A stretch of DNA of 64,000 nt from Cocos nucifera. Taxonomy: Eukaryota > Streptophyta > Magnoliopsida > Arecales > Arecaceae. Where the stretch lies: NCBI GenBank assembly GCA_006176705.1, contig QRFJ01005834.1:1-64000 (forward strand). The letters are read 5' to 3'. The notes below the pieces were generated by a model. The model saw nothing but the letters and a program-made list of their open reading frames with translations, did not search any database and was not told the DNA's origin. A program made the position numbers and the translations under genes. This document shows, one piece after another, positions 9,653-22,233 of this stretch (positions are counted from its first letter, which is position 1; each line of letters starts with the position of its first letter).

Positions 9653-10147
9653 CTTCCCTCAAGCACTTAATCTAGGCCTTGGCATTCTTGGCCTTCGCTT
9701 GGGAAGTTTTAGCCTCTTGATGGCCCTTGAAACCTCGATCTTGTGGAGATGTTGTCAAACAATTGGTGCCCCAGCTATAAATGGCAAGATACAAGTTATT
9801 GTTGGAGAGTCTGTGTATATTCAACCAAGCGTCAGAAAGAAAGAGCTGGTTACCTCGATAAAGGCCACATAAGAGTCTCTCATTCTCTCTTCATCATCAG
9901 TTTAAAGCATCCTCTCAATTATGTCTGGAATGACGTATAACTCTATAAGGAGCTAACGACCTCCCAGTCATCGAAAGAACCCCAGCTCGAATCAGCACTA
10001 TTGTTGCTGGACCCATCAGAATTTTTTTGGACCTTCTTAGCAGCAGCTCTTTTCCTCCTCTTCTCCACCTCCTTCCTCTTCTCAGGTGGCATGGAGATGG
10101 CTATCTCAGTGAGCAAGGTCAAATTCAATGGAGGTGCGATAACATCT
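9653..10147 (-). pseudogene. C-terminal part of gypsy-type transposon gag-like gene, cut by E1 and E2
   Basis: On the minus strand 10128-9943 encodes a charged tail with MPPEKRKEVEKRRKRAAAKK and a Ser/Asn-rich stretch. Further left, 9740-9660 reads KGHQEAKTSQAKAKNAKA in one frame, a coiled-coil-like repeat common near the C-terminus of these proteins. Between them lies a probable intron. The same gene resumes at 20542 beyond E2 in the same orientation, and the two sides fit if E2 is removed. Its left end is cut by E1. No function remains. Confidence 0.55.
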
Positions 10148-12421
10148 TGTTAGATGTGTACCCTAAAAGTCAAGTTGACTGACACTTGTAATACACTCCT
10201 TGAGGCAATTTTATAATTTTGACTATAAATTAATAAAATAATTATTTTCTATCATATTATGAATTTATAGTATCTGTGATACATTCTTTGGCTTAATGGT
10301 AATGATAATTCATATTTTTAAGAGTTAAAAATCTATGAAATAAATTTTTATAATTAACTCATAAAATACTCCTGACCATAGGATCGTCACAAGGATGGTG
10401 ATCAATCCAAAAGATTGATGTATGATCACTTTCTTAGGATAGATGGATCTTAAGTCTATGGTGTGGAGACACTGGAGCAAGAGTATGGTGCTCATTGAAG
10501 AATGAGGACACTAAGCATGACCATCACGAGCAGTCGTAAGGGAGTCTACCTTCTCATCGATGACTGGCTCGATGCTGTAGTGGTGTGTTTGGTTCTTTGA
10601 TCTGAGGTGCATCGATAGTTCATCTTAAGGGTATTATAATTTAACTGCACCATAACTCTATCTTCTAGCTATTATGAATCTTGAGGTATATTTTGGCTAT
10701 AGCATGTTTGTTATAGAAATTGGATTACACCAATAGGGGATCTATATACCTCGGTAGATGAAGAGTGGCCCTATGCTGTTCATCAGATGGAGTACATAAG
10801 CCCATGGCCATAGCAGTATGAAGATGATAGAAAGAGTTTCTATTAGTTTTTCACATCGGATTCGAATCGAATGATTAATTCATATGATACATGTTGGGTT
10901 TGATGAGTTTACCTTAATCCTAATCTTATCGGGGCTCAAGATAGAAGAACTCAATGATACAAGTAGCTACACTAAGAGATTTATTTTTAGTTCTGATGGT
11001 TTGCCACCATATATTGCTAGGTGTCACTGATGAATTTTGAGAGCAATTAGAATGATTTTGATAATCGATCATTCTAATTGTATGAATCAAAAAAGTTTTG
11101 ATCCATCGAAGGGTATTTTGATGATGTCGGTGATAAAGATCATGACATGTCTCATTATGAAATTGAATCTAACTAGGTCATACAAATATGGGTTTGAGTC
11201 AAAATGTGATCTATTGGGCTAGCCCAGTTTGATTGATTTAGATTAGATCTAATTAGGTTCAAGGAAATCGTGCTATCACACGATTGAGCTTAATTTTCTT
11301 TTTTTATAGTCTTTCTTGTTTATCTTAGCTGAGCCAAATTTATTAGGGCTCACCAGATAACCCAATATGGATTTATCTTTGTCTGACTGGAGCATATCTA
11401 GATCAGAAAAGGATTGTCTTAATTCATTAGATGGAAATAAGACAACACTTGCCAATTCCTATCACCACCTACCATTTTTTATTTTGTTAGGTTATTGACC
11501 CGATCGTTTGACCAAGTTTTTGCAGGAAAGAAAGGAGGAGACATGTGCCCCTATTGGAGTTCTTCCAGGGTGCATGTCCCTAGGATTTTTCATGAAGGAA
11601 AGTGGGCGAAAGATCCTATATGGCGTCGCCCCTTTTGGATAGGCTTGGATATGTTTTGATAAGATCAAAATACAAGAGAGATTAAAGTTTGCACCAAACT
11701 CCTCTCCCTATCTCTTTTCATGCCTTATTTTCTATTTTTTGTTCGACAAAAGTCAGAAGAAAAGTTAAGAGGGCATGGGATATGGTGTGGAGTCCTTTTG
11801 CTTTAAGCAAAAGGGTTGCTTAAAGAGCTAGGACTCTAGGGCTACGCATGCATCTATAAATAGATCCATTGTCAAAGGTGTTTGGCAATTATGTTTAGAC
11901 CACAGCGAAGCCCTACCTCTCCCATCATTTTCATGCCTTCTTTCAGGTCCTATTCCCTTCTCCATGCCCAAAAAGGTTGGGCAAAAATCTGCAATCAAGT
12001 GTTGAGAGCGGTGCTGCAAAGATTAAGTCAAGAAGTCGCTGATCAAAAGATGAACATGAGGCCATCAAAAATTATTTTGAAGGCTCTATGAATCAAATCC
12101 AGATCTAATATTTGGTGATTAGATCTAAAAGAAGAGCATCTCTAGATCTAGTGTGAGTGAACTCCGATAGAGGCCAAGTACGTGCATGGCTCCATCCAGA
12201 ACCTCAGGAGCATCAGAATCATCGACAGGATAATCAGATTATCTAAATAGGTACTAAAATTAAATTTAATTTAATTTTATTTTTAGTTTTAATATCAGAT
12301 CTATAGGATCAAATCTGAGATATCTCAGATCTAATTAGGATTTTTAGAAATTTTTTTGAAATATTTCTTCAGATCTAATCAGATTTGAACGATCCTATGG
12401 CAAAAATAGGGTTCTCCATCT
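10148..12421 (+). repeat. 5' LTR of E2
   Basis: It starts TGTTAGATGTG and ends CTCCATCT, where the usual terminal CA has mutated to CT. TATAAATA is at 11855-11862. The U3 part near 11520-11640 differs from E1 (a segment around GGAGGAGACATGTGCCCC), marking a different subfamily. ORFs within it are chance ones. Confidence 0.92.
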
Positions 12422-12423
12422 AC

Positions 12424-12435
12424 TAGTATCAGAGC
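12424..12435 (+). other. Mutated primer binding site of E2
   Basis: TAGTATCAGAGC differs by one base from TGGTATCAGAGC and sits two bases after the LTR end. Confidence 0.85.
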
Positions 12436-14295
12436 TACGTTTGCAGTTCTTTAGATCTATTTTAGATCTAATTTTTATTATATTTTATGATATGATATTA
12501 AAAATTTTAGATGTCACATCAGACATGATCAGATATGAAATCAAAAAATTAAATTTTAGATGCATATCAATGTTATATAAGATACATGTCTAGACTAGGT
12601 ATAGAATTGTTCTGTGTAGTCTAGTGTTATTTTTCTTTTTGATATGATTAAATTTTTTTAGATCTTTATATTTTTATTTTTTGATATTATAAATATTATA
12701 ATCAGATCTAAAAATAGAAAATAAAATTTTTAAATTTTATATGAGATATAAATGATGCATGCCTAGACTAGTCATAGAATAGTTCTATGAATTGTCTAGA
12801 ATAGGTTTTATTTAATATGGTCAATCTAAAACTTCATTTTTTAGATTTTATGTGTGATTTATCAGATCTGAAAGCATGCATTTATGATTTAATAAATGAT
12901 ACATGAGATGTATACAGAACATGCATGTATATATCTATAATCTTATATTTGATATATGTTATAGATCTTAATCTTTTATGGTATAGTTATTGTTTCTGAT
13001 TTAGGCATTCTCCTTGGCCATTCGGTCATAAGAGTAAAAAGAGTTTAAAGGCCCTCTCTTTCCATTTGATAGGATGCTCTTATGGTATGTAGGGGTGCTG
13101 CATGTTTGTCCTTAATCAGAAATTGAAAACTTACTTTTCTATAAAATTCTAAAATTTTTGGCATGTTTCTATTATTGAACCCAAACTTAATTAAGAATTA
13201 AGATTATAAAATAAATTAGATCTAAAAATTATGAACTTTTAGATCTAAGACACCTTCATAAATTTGGGTTCGGGCTTGGGTACCTAAATTGGGTCTAGCG
13301 GTTGATCAAACCAAATCAAGATTCGATTAGGTGGGATCAAGAGTGCTTAGAATTGACTAGTCCAATAGAATTAAGTCTGGATCAAGATTGACTCACATTC
13401 GCATGTAGTTGATCAAGTCAAGATCTAATTTGGCTCCATAGTTCAAGCCTGGATTGTACACTAATCCAATTGATTCTGATTCGATAATTTGATGTCTAAG
13501 ATAAGTCTGGCAGATACATCCGACTAGTTTTTAATTAGGAGCTACTTTACCTAAATGCATTCTTCTCAAGTTAATGGCATATTCCTTCCACCAATCTCAC
13601 TTACCTGGCCATTTGTTTTGATCCAATTCTAATTTAAGATGGCTAATAATTCAAGCTAACCCATGCCACTAGGTTAGTCATTATTATTATGACTAAGTCA
13701 AGTCAAGTTTAAAAAGATCTAAATCAAATCTTTCTAAAAAAATATTAAGTCATAGATCATCCACCATTGTAGATGTGCAGGCTCTTTCCAAGATTGATTG
13801 TTCTTAGCTGGTTACAGTGGTTTAGTTGCACTGGAAAGATGCAACCATGTCTATTAGGTATTGGATGCTATGGGTTGGAGGATGGGTTGGACTCAATAAT
13901 TCAGATATAATGAGAGATCTAATCAGGAATCCAATTCATGCAAATGATGGGTTCGACTTAACTAAAGAGTGGAGAAATATTTCAGGCATGGTAAGTTTCA
14001 AGAATTACAGATTAGGATTAGGTGCACTATGATTAGAGAATCATTGGAGAAAGAGTTGTCCACTCATAAGTTGACCTAACACCAATAACTATTTGGTAAG
14101 GTGGTAAGCCACTCAGTGGGACCACACCATCCACTAGAAATCAATTGATCATGAAGATTTTTGCATCTCTACCAAGAAAATGTAGGGATCTGAGAAAATA
14201 GTAGAAGCCTAATTTATTTAAAAATGAAATCCCTCAATAAATTGGTCGAGTCTAATTACAAAATCTAACTAGAAACTTTGACTCTTTATAAGAAA
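12436..14295 (+). other. Leader of E2
   Basis: This non-coding leader is collinear with that of E1. It holds the structured RNA element (12996-13119) and the conserved segment near 13480-13620. The donor-like site has drifted to AAGATAAGT near 13500. The ATG at the expected gag start has become ATA (near 14297). Confidence 0.85.
12996..13119 (+). promoter_or_regulatory. Conserved structured RNA element in leader (E2 copy)
   Basis: The outer stem is CTGATTTAGG (12996-13005) with CCTTAATCAG (13110-13119), with one mismatch. The inner stem is TCATAAGAGT (13026-13035) with GCTCTTATGG (13076-13085), fully paired allowing two G-U pairs. Relative to E1, GAAC/GTTC has become GAGT/GCTC, so one A-T pair is replaced by G-C. 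TTTAAAGGCCCTCT and GTAGGGGTGCTGC are unchanged. The small CCCAT-TCG-ATGGG hairpin is decayed here. Confidence 0.7.
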
Positions 14296-15200
14296 ATATC
14301 TGCGTCTAACCCATTGGCCCATATCCTAGACACCCATAGACTGATCGGATCCAATTACAAGGATTGGCTTCGAAACTATAAAATTATTTTGGATTTCAAA
14401 AAGCTAACTCATGTATTAGATCAGGACCCCACCATCTTACCAGCCCATCCATTTGTTGAATAAAGAGCATCTCTGAAAAGGTGGATGGATGAAGATAATA
14501 AAGCTAGGTACTATATGTTGGACTTGATGTCTGATGAGCTTAAGCATCAACAGGAGGATATTAAGACTGCTTGCCAAATGTTGGCTCACCTACAAGAGTT
14601 GTTTGGTGAGAAGAGTCATGCAGCCAAGTATCAAGTTACTAGAAGACTTTTCAAGACTCAAATGCATGATGGACAGTCGATCCAAGATCAATATCTGATG
14701 ATGATCAAGGACTTAGAAGAGCTTGAGAAGCTCGATGTTAAGCTAGATAAGAACTTGCAAATTGATGTGATCTTACAGTCCTTGACTGATGCACATGGGC
14801 AATTCATCTTGAACTTTTATATGCATAAGCTGTAATGTACTCTAGCTAAATTGATGAACATGCTGGTTACTACTGACCTTTCTTTGAAAGGTTCAAAGGT
14901 CTTAGTGCTTGCTATGGAGTGGACTTCCTCTAAAAAAAAAGTATTGAAAGGCTCAAACGGCTCAGTGCTTACTGTGGAGCGGACTTCTTCCAAAAGAAAA
15001 TTTTTTAGAAAGAAGAAAAAGTCTACAAGCAAAAGATAGATGGAAGAAAGAAGAAGAAGGTAGAGCCGAAGAAAAAGATTGTAGATAAAAAAAAAATATT
15101 TTCATTGCAATATAGACGACCACTGGAAGCAGAACTGTCCTCTGTACTTGTCCAGCCTGAAGAACAAGAAGGAAGTAGGTCCTTCTGGAGGTATGCTCGT
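14296..15200 (+). pseudogene. gag: gag remnant of E2
   Basis: Two open pieces (14278-14463 and 14485-14835) match E1 Gag: SASNPLAHILDTHRL at the start, then MSDELKHQQEDI and AAKYQVTRRLF. The second piece crosses, without a break, the site where E1 is frameshifted, so it shows the original frame. The start codon is ATA. Stops occur at 14461 and 14833, and the lysine-rich tail holds a duplicated stretch around LSLKGSKVLVLAMEWTSSK / LKGSNGSVLTVERTSSK. Confidence 0.85.
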
Positions 15201-16495
15201 TATAGATTTCTTTTGCATCCTTTTGGGTATTTGACTCTAGCTTGAGTGCTCATTTGTGTAATTCTATGCAGGATCTTAAGAAAAGCAGGAGGCTGAGGGA
15301 TGGTGAGATGATCCTATACTTTGAAAATGGTGCAAGAGTTACTGCTGCGGCCATGAAAACTTATCCTCTTCGACTACCATCAGGATTAGATTTAGTACTT
15401 AGGGATTATTTTTATGTGCCTGTAGCAAGCAGAAATTTTATTTCTATTTCATGTTTAGCACGAGAAGGCTATATAATTAGTTTTCTTAAGGACCATTTTA
15501 ATATTCTTTTTAAAAAAAATAAAATTGCAAGTGATTTTCTTATAAATGATCTCTATCAGTTATATATTGATGTTTATATTTTTAATATCGAGCAAAATGT
15601 GAATGCCATAGGATCAAAGCAACCTAGGGATAGTCTAAATGATAGATATCTTTGGTACCTTAGGCTAGATCATATAGTTGAAGATAAGGTTAACAAATTG
15701 AAAAAATTCAGGCTATTGAGTCCATTGACTTTTGAGTCATATTCAATTTGTGAATCATGCCTTCATGGCAAACTAACCAAGCTCCCTATTGTAGGACATG
15801 GGGAAAGGGCTACAGACCTACTTGTTCTAGTACACACAGATGTATGTGACTCATTTGATGTACTAGTCAGAGGCAATTATATCTACTTCATCATCTTTAT
15901 CGATGATTTATCTTGATATGGGTATGTATATTTGATGTGACATAAGTCTGAAGCTTTTGAAAAGTTCAAAAAATTTAGACTTAAAGTAGAAAAACAAACA
16001 GAAAAATCCATTAAGACTCTTCGATCAAATGAAGAAAGTGAATACCTTAGTCTAGAATTCTTGAACTATTTCAAAGAAAATGGCATAGTCTCACAATGGA
16101 CTCCACCTAGAATACCTCAACTTAACAAGATTTTAGAATAGAAAAATTGGATCCTATTAGATATGGTCTGCTCCATGATGAGCTTCACGAACCTTCCTGA
16201 GTTTCTTTGGGAACATAGTCTTATGACCGTAATATATTTACTGAATAGGATTCTATCTAAAATCATTTCTACCACATCGTATGAGAAATGGCATGGTAAG
16301 AAATCATGTTTGAATCACCTCAGAATTTAGAATTGTCCGGCTTATGTCAAGAAACCACAAACGGATATGTTAGAATCTAGGTTCTTTAGAGCTCGATTCA
16401 TTGGATATCCGAAAAAGTCATTAGGATACTATTTCTATCTTCCAAAAGATCATAATGTGATTGTGAGTCAACATGCCATCTTTCATGAAAAATAA
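15200..16495 (+). pseudogene. pol: protease-integrase remnant of E2 pol
   Basis: The protease region is present (SAHLCNSMQDL at 15245), but the catalytic stretch before it is damaged: DSG has become DSS-like with a shift. The zinc-finger part (RYLWYLRLDHI ... CESCLHGKLTKL) and the start of the integrase core (HTDVCDSF) are in the open frame to 15916. Stops and shifts follow through 16495. The frame meets TAA at 16493-16495, exactly where E1 and E3 have TAG. Confidence 0.85.
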
Positions 16496-16599
16496 TTTAT
16501 TCAAGATGGTGGCATCGGAAGATAGATTAGGCTCGAGGAGAAGGTCTCGAAATAGTAACGAGCTAAGAAATCTATAGAACCCAATCAGATTGAGCTAGT

Positions 16600-17640
16600 C
16601 CAAACATTACCTCCTCCACCTCGAAAATCAACTAAGATTTTTCATCCTCCTGAAAGGTACTTAGGTACTATTTTAGAAGATGTTGAGAAAATATTTCTTA
16701 CGAAAAATGGGGTTCATGATGATGATCCCAAAATCTATGATGAGGTGATATCAGATATCGACTCTAAGAAATGGTTATAAGCAGTGAAGTCATAGATTGG
16801 CTTAATGTGCTCGAACCAAGTCTAGACCTTGGTAGATTTATCTGAAGATATAGTACCTATTAGATGTAAATGGATCTTCAAGAGAAAGATAGGTGCCAAT
16901 GGGAATGTAGAGATATTCAAGACAAGACTCGTAGCAAAAGGGTATGGTTAGCATGAAGGCATTGACTATCAGGATATCTTTTCGTTAGTAGCCATGCTTA
17001 AATCCATCTGTACATTGCTTGCTGTTGCAACCTATTTTGATTATGAAATATGATAGATAGACATGAAAATGGCATTCTTAAATGGATATCTTGAGAAAGA
17101 TATCTATATGGAAAAGCTGCTCGATTTCACATTCAGTGATCATGATCACAAGGTCTGCTAGCTGTAATGGTCCATATATAGACTTAAACAAGCATCTCAG
17201 AGCTAGAATGCTAATTTCAATGATGTGATCAAATTATTTGATTTCATAAAAAATGAGGAGGAGCCATGTATTTTCAAAAAGGTCAGTGGGAGCATTATTA
17301 TATTTTTCGTACTGTAGGTGGATGACATCCTCCTTATTAGGAATGATATTTCCATGTTGACCATAGATAAAATGTGGTTGTCTAAAGAGTTCTCTGTGAA
17401 AGATCTAAGAGAGGCATCCTTTATTTAGAAAATTAAGATCTATAGAGATAGATTGAATAGGATGCTAAGACTCTCACAGAAGATGTATATAGAGGTGGTG
17501 CTAAAAAGGTTTAGCATAAAAAACTCCAAAAGAAGTTTAGTACCCTTTAGACATGGCATTAATCTCTCCAAGAATATGTGTCCTAGCACGCCTGAGAAGA
17601 TTGAATGCATGAGCAAGATGCCTTATGCTTCAGGAATAAG
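16600..17640 (+). pseudogene. pol: reverse transcriptase remnant of E2 pol
   Basis: Nucleotide similarity to E1 5650-6720 is continuous, with recognisable CKWIFKRKIGANG, an AFLNGYL-like stretch and VDDILLI. Numerous stops interrupt it, one directly in the catalytic box, where Y of YVDD has become a stop (TAG near 17317). A longer frame opens again at 17453. Confidence 0.87.
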
Positions 17641-18250
17641 GAGCCTCATGTATGCCATGCTATGTATACAACTTGATATTGCCCATGCTGTGAGTGTCAC
17701 AAGCAAGTATCAGTCAAATCCAAGTGAAGAGCACTGGACTTCTATAATGTGCATCCTTAAGTACTTAAGAAGGACTAAAGATATGCTACTAGTCTTTGGT
17801 AATGGAGAACTCCATGTCCAAAGGTATACAGACTCAGACTTTATGTCTAACAAAGATGATCGAAAATTGATATCCGGCAATTTGTTTATATGCAATGATG
17901 GTGCTATTAGCTAGAAGAGTTCTAAGGGATAGTAGACTCCACCATGAAAGTAGAATACATCACTGCATTAAAAGATGTAAAGAAGGTTTTCTGGTACAAG
18001 AAGTTTGCCACAGAGCTCGAAGTGATGCCATTAGATGCCATCCCTTTATACTACAACAACAATAGTACCGTAGCCCTTGCTAAGGAGCCATGATCTCACC
18101 AAAAGTTTAAGCACATCGAGTGATGATTACACCTCATCCATGATTACCTCGAGAAGGATTACGTCGAGATCAAGAGAGTCGACTCCACGGACTATGCGGT
18201 AGATCCACTAAGAAAAGATGGAACTTAGATTTATAGCCAATTAGCTTTAG
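17640..18250 (+). pseudogene. pol: RNase H remnant of E2 pol
   Basis: The open frame 17453-17914 covers the connection region (IRSLMYAMLC, YQSNPSEEHW) and the RNase H start (YTDSDFMSNKDDRK). It then meets a stop near 17914. Degraded versions of EYI.A, LYYNNNSTVALAKEP and YLEKDYVEIKRV follow. Part of the ADPLTKPL tail is deleted relative to E1. Confidence 0.85.
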
Positions 18251-18264
18251 GTCAAGTAGGAGTT

Positions 18265-20541
18265 TGTTAGATGTGTGCCCTAAAAGCCAGATTAGCTGAC
18301 ACTTGTAATACACTTCGATGGGCAATTTTATACTTTTAACTATAAATTAATAAAATCATTATTTTCTATCATAGCATATATTTAAAATATCTATGATACA
18401 TTCTTTGGATTAATAGTAATGATAATTCATATTTTTAATAGTTAAAAATTTAAGACATGAATTTTTATAATTAACTCATAAAATGCTCCTGACCATAGGA
18501 TCATCGTAAGAATGATGATCAATCTGGACGGTTGGTATACGATCACTTTCTTGGAGTAGATGGATCTTAAGTCTATGGTGTGGAGACACTAGAGCGAGAT
18601 TATAGATACTCATTAGAGAATGAGGGCATTGAGCATGACCATCTCGAGCAGTCATAAAGGAGTCTACCTTCTCGTTGATGATTGGCTTGATGCTGCAGTG
18701 ATGTATCTGGTTCTTTGACTTGAAGTGCCTCGGTAGTTCACCTTGAGGATGTTATAGTTTGACTACATCATAACTCAATCTTCTAGCCATTTAAAATCTT
18801 AAGGTGTATGTTGGCTATAGCATGTTCATTGTAGGAATTGGATTGCACCAATAGGAGATCTATCTACCTCCGTAGATGAGGATTAGCCCTATGATGATCA
18901 TGATATGGAGTCCACAAGCCCATGGCCATGGTAGTGTGAAGATGATATAAAGAGTTTCTATTAGTTTTTCACATCAGATTTGAATCGAATGATTAATTCA
19001 TATGATAGATGTTGGGTTTGATGAGTTCACCTTAACCCTAATCTTGTTGGGGGTCAGGATAGAAGAATTCAATCACATAAGTAGCTACACCGAGAGGTTC
19101 ATTTTTGATTCTGATGGTTTGCCACCATATACTGCTAGGTGTCACTAGTGGATTTTGAGAGCAATTAGAATGATCTTGATGATCGATCATTCTAATTATA
19201 TGAATCAAAAATGTTCTAGTTAATCGAAAGATGTTTCGATGATATCAATGATCGAGATCGCGACATGTCTCATTATCATATGGAACTGAACCTAATTGGA
19301 TCACACAAATAAGAGTTTGAGTCTGGATGTGATCAATTAAGCTAATCCAATTTGATTGATTTTGATTAGATCCAATTAGGCTCAAAAAAAATGTGCTAGC
19401 ACATGATTGATCCTAATTTTCTCCTTTTTAAGTCTTTCTGATTCATCTTGGCTGAGCCAAATTTATTTAGGCTCACTAGAGAACCTAGTATGGATTTATC
19501 TTTGTCTGACTGGAGCTTGTTTAGGTCAGAAAAGGGTTGTTTTAATTCATTAGATGAAAATAAGACAACACCTGCCAATTCCTGTCACCACCTACCATTT
19601 TTGATTTTGTCAGGACATTGACCCAATCATTTGTCCAAGTCTTTGCAAGAAAGAAAGGAGGAGACAAGCGCCCCTATTGGAGTTCATCTAGGGCACATGT
19701 CCCTAGGATTTTTCATGAATATAAATAGGCGAAAGTCCCGATATGGCGTTGCCCCTTTTGGATAGGCTTGGATGTGCTTTGATAAGATCAAAATACAAGG
19801 GAGATTAAAGTTTGCGCCAAACTCCTCTCCCTATCTCTTTTCCATGCCTTATTTTCTATTTTTTGTTGGACAAAATTAGAAGAAAAGTTAAGAGGGCATG
19901 GGATATGGCGTGCAGTCCTTCAGCTTTAAGCAAAAGGGTTGCTTAAAGCGCCAGGACTCTAGGGCTACGCATAGATCTATAAATAGATCTATGGTCAAAG
20001 GTGTTTGGCAATTGTGTTTAGACCACGGTGAGGCCTTGCCTCTTCATCATTTTCATGCCTCTCTTTTAGATCCTATTCCCTTCTCCATGCCCAAAAGGTT
20101 GAGCAAAAATCTGCAATCAAGTGTTGAGAGTGATGCTGCAAAGATCAAGTCAAGAAGTTGCTGATTAAATGACGAACACGACACCTTCAAAAATTATTTT
20201 GAAGGATCTACGAATTAGATCTAGATCTAATATTTGGTGATCAGATCCAGTAGGAGAGCACCTCTAGATTTAGCTTGAGTGGATTTTAGTAGAGGCCAGG
20301 CACGTATGTGGCTCCATCCAGAACCTCAGGAGCATTAGGATCATTGGCAAGGTAATCAAATTACCCAAATAGGTACTAAAATTAAATCTAATTTAATTTT
20401 ATTTTACTTTTAATATCAGATTATAGGATCAGATTCGAGATGTCTTAGATCTAATTAAGATTTTTAGAAAATTTTTTAAAATATTTTTTAGATCCAATCA
20501 GATCTAAATGATCCTATGGTGAAAACATGATTTTTCCTTCA
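18265..20541 (+). repeat. 3' LTR of E2
   Basis: It starts TGTTAGATGTG and ends TTCCTTCA, for 2277 bp. TATAAATA is at 19977-19984. It is clearly diverged from the 5' LTR, in line with an old insertion. The 88-aa frame at 19898 is a chance frame inside the LTR. Confidence 0.93.
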
Positions 20542-21700
20542 ACTCTTGGATAGGAGCCACCTGGGTCGGAATGGCCGAGCTCGGGTCTTCAACTTTGGCT
20601 AGTTTTGATGTCTTCCCAGAGGAGGCACCTCCCTCTCTTTTTTGAATTCGAAACCCTTTAGTCATTCAGTTTAGCTTTTTAGGGTTCATCTTTGCAATAG
20701 TGGGTAAGCCAAAATTAGGAGAAAAGATAAAGAAACAAAAATAAAGAATAAAGCATTTACCTTCGAGGTTGAATGGGCTCGAGTCAAGATTGTACAGAGT
20801 TCGATCATCAACTAAGTTGGATAGTAAAGGAGCCTTGTAGTTTTTCAAAGTGTTGGCAATGTCGAGGTTCTCTCACTATATCCCGAGGGCTCTACGGATG
20901 AAGTCCCTAAGTTCCCCCCACAAAAAAGGTTTTCGATCGAAAGAAGGATAGGATACAAAAAAAACTTTTTCTTTCAATTATGAATAGAGAAAGGGGCACC
21001 CTTGAGCAACCACTCCTTGCCAAACTGGGAGGATAAATACCGCCAGTCATTGGCAAAAAGGTGGCACTTAAGGATGAAGAAGGTCTAAAATAAAGAAACT
21101 GTGCGATGGACCTTGACCAAAAAATAGAGAGCAAAGAATTCTGTAATAAACCTAAAGATGCTCAGGATGATTGAGGTCAAAGATATATTCAAGAAGTAGA
21201 AAAAGGCAATAATGAAAGGAGGGATTAGAAGTCATAGCCCAGCACGAATAGCCTCCAAGTATAGACAGAAGTGACCCAAAGGAGGAGCACTCGAGTCGAG
21301 ATGCTCCAATTCATACTCTAGAGGGACTCCATACTGAACCCTGATTAAAGAAAGATCTTTAAGAAAAAGAGATCAGGGAATAATTTCTAGGACAAAAACT
21401 GGATGAGCTACCTCCCTGGGCTTGGTTCCACTCCTAGGGTCAGGGTTAGGGAATCTCGGGTTGGACAGACTCCTAAAAAGAGTAGACCAGGAGATTTTGG
21501 ATGTCATTTTGAATCAAACAAAATTAGGAAAAACCCCCAAAAATCAAAAGAAATAGCAACCTCCCCCCAAAAGAAACTCCTAAGAATTGGAAAGTAAAAG
21601 AAAGATGAGAAAGTGTAAAAGGAAGGTCAAAGGACTAACCTAAAATAGGTGGAGATCTTGGTAGTACAATCGGAGCAGCGAAGAGATGGCATAAGCTGGG
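20542..21700 (-). pseudogene. Gypsy-type transposon gag-like gene (Transposase_28-like), decayed
   Basis: Read leftward on the minus strand from about 21340, the frame gives LEYELEHLDSSAPPLGHFCL, then FIIAFFYFLNISLTSIIL, FLVKVHRTVSLF and YLSSQFGKEWLLKGAPFS. This is the pattern of the plant family annotated as putative gypsy type transposon (Pfam Transposase_28). Three in-frame stops are present in that part. A probable intron begins after PFNLEGK (GTAAATGC, near 20765), and coding resumes with AKMNPKKLN near 20690. An upstream exon may start at an ATG near 21687, followed by GTTAGT. The gene continues beyond E2 at 10147. The orientation opposes E1, E2 and D. Confidence 0.6.
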
Positions 21701-22233
21701 CAATGGGAAAGCTAAGTAGGGTGGTTGGAAGCAAAGAAGATAAGAACTAGAGAAAAAATGAGGGAGAAGGCAAATTAGGGTAAGGAAGAAAAGGAGAAGA
21801 AGATGCTTACATAATCAGGAGAAATCTGAGGTAGTTATGATTGTAGATTGCCTATGCCGAAACCCCTTCTGCCACGTGCTTTTCTCATTAGCGCCGCAGC
21901 AGACGACTGACAGAATTATTATGGCACCATACATTCGAGCTCCATGCCAAAGGAGATTTCGAAGGTCGAAGTCATCTTGGGTCACTCAGCAATAAAGAAG
22001 CTTCCACACCAGACTGAATGAACCAAAATATTTCATCTTTTCAAGGCGGGAAGTTAGAAAAAGCTTTGACGGTCTCAAATTTTGGTATCCCCTTCATCCG
22101 AATTTCAAACTCGGTAGTAGAAGGACAAGTATTGAGGATAAAATATCCCCCATCGAAGTCCAATTGGATGTCTAATCTTAATATAGTACCATCTGTTATC
22201 GTGATGGTCAAATCCAAACCTCAGCCAAGTTGA
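21701..22233. other. Non-coding sequence upstream of the gag-like gene
   Basis: No gene was recognised. The minus strand has pyrimidine-rich tracts and a G-box-like GCACGTGGC at about 21871-21879, which would suit a 5' untranslated region and promoter of the minus-strand gene. The small plus-strand frame at 22018 has no recognisable features. Confidence 0.35.

Larger units (their letters stand above)
10148..20541 (+). mobile_element. Copia LTR retrotransposon E2 (old, heavily decayed)
   Basis: It has the same family architecture as E1 and E3 but is more diverged, with stops in every domain. LTRs are at 10148-12421 and 18265-20541. The 5' flank CATCT and the 3' flank ACTCT agree at only three of five positions, so the target duplication is imperfect or mutated. 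Insertion split a minus-strand gag-like gene. The many LTR-to-LTR differences make it older than E1 and E3. Confidence 0.93.

Noticed and set aside
11828..12091. Short frames on both strands in the E2 5' LTR
   Set aside because: They overlap each other and the TATA region, and the corresponding frames differ in the 3' LTR.
10143..20546. Clean target duplication for E2
   Set aside because: CATCT and ACTCT agree at only three of five bases, so I do not claim it.
22018..22233. 71-aa plus frame
   Set aside because: No domain, no neighbours in support, and it overlaps the likely promoter side of a minus-strand pseudogene.
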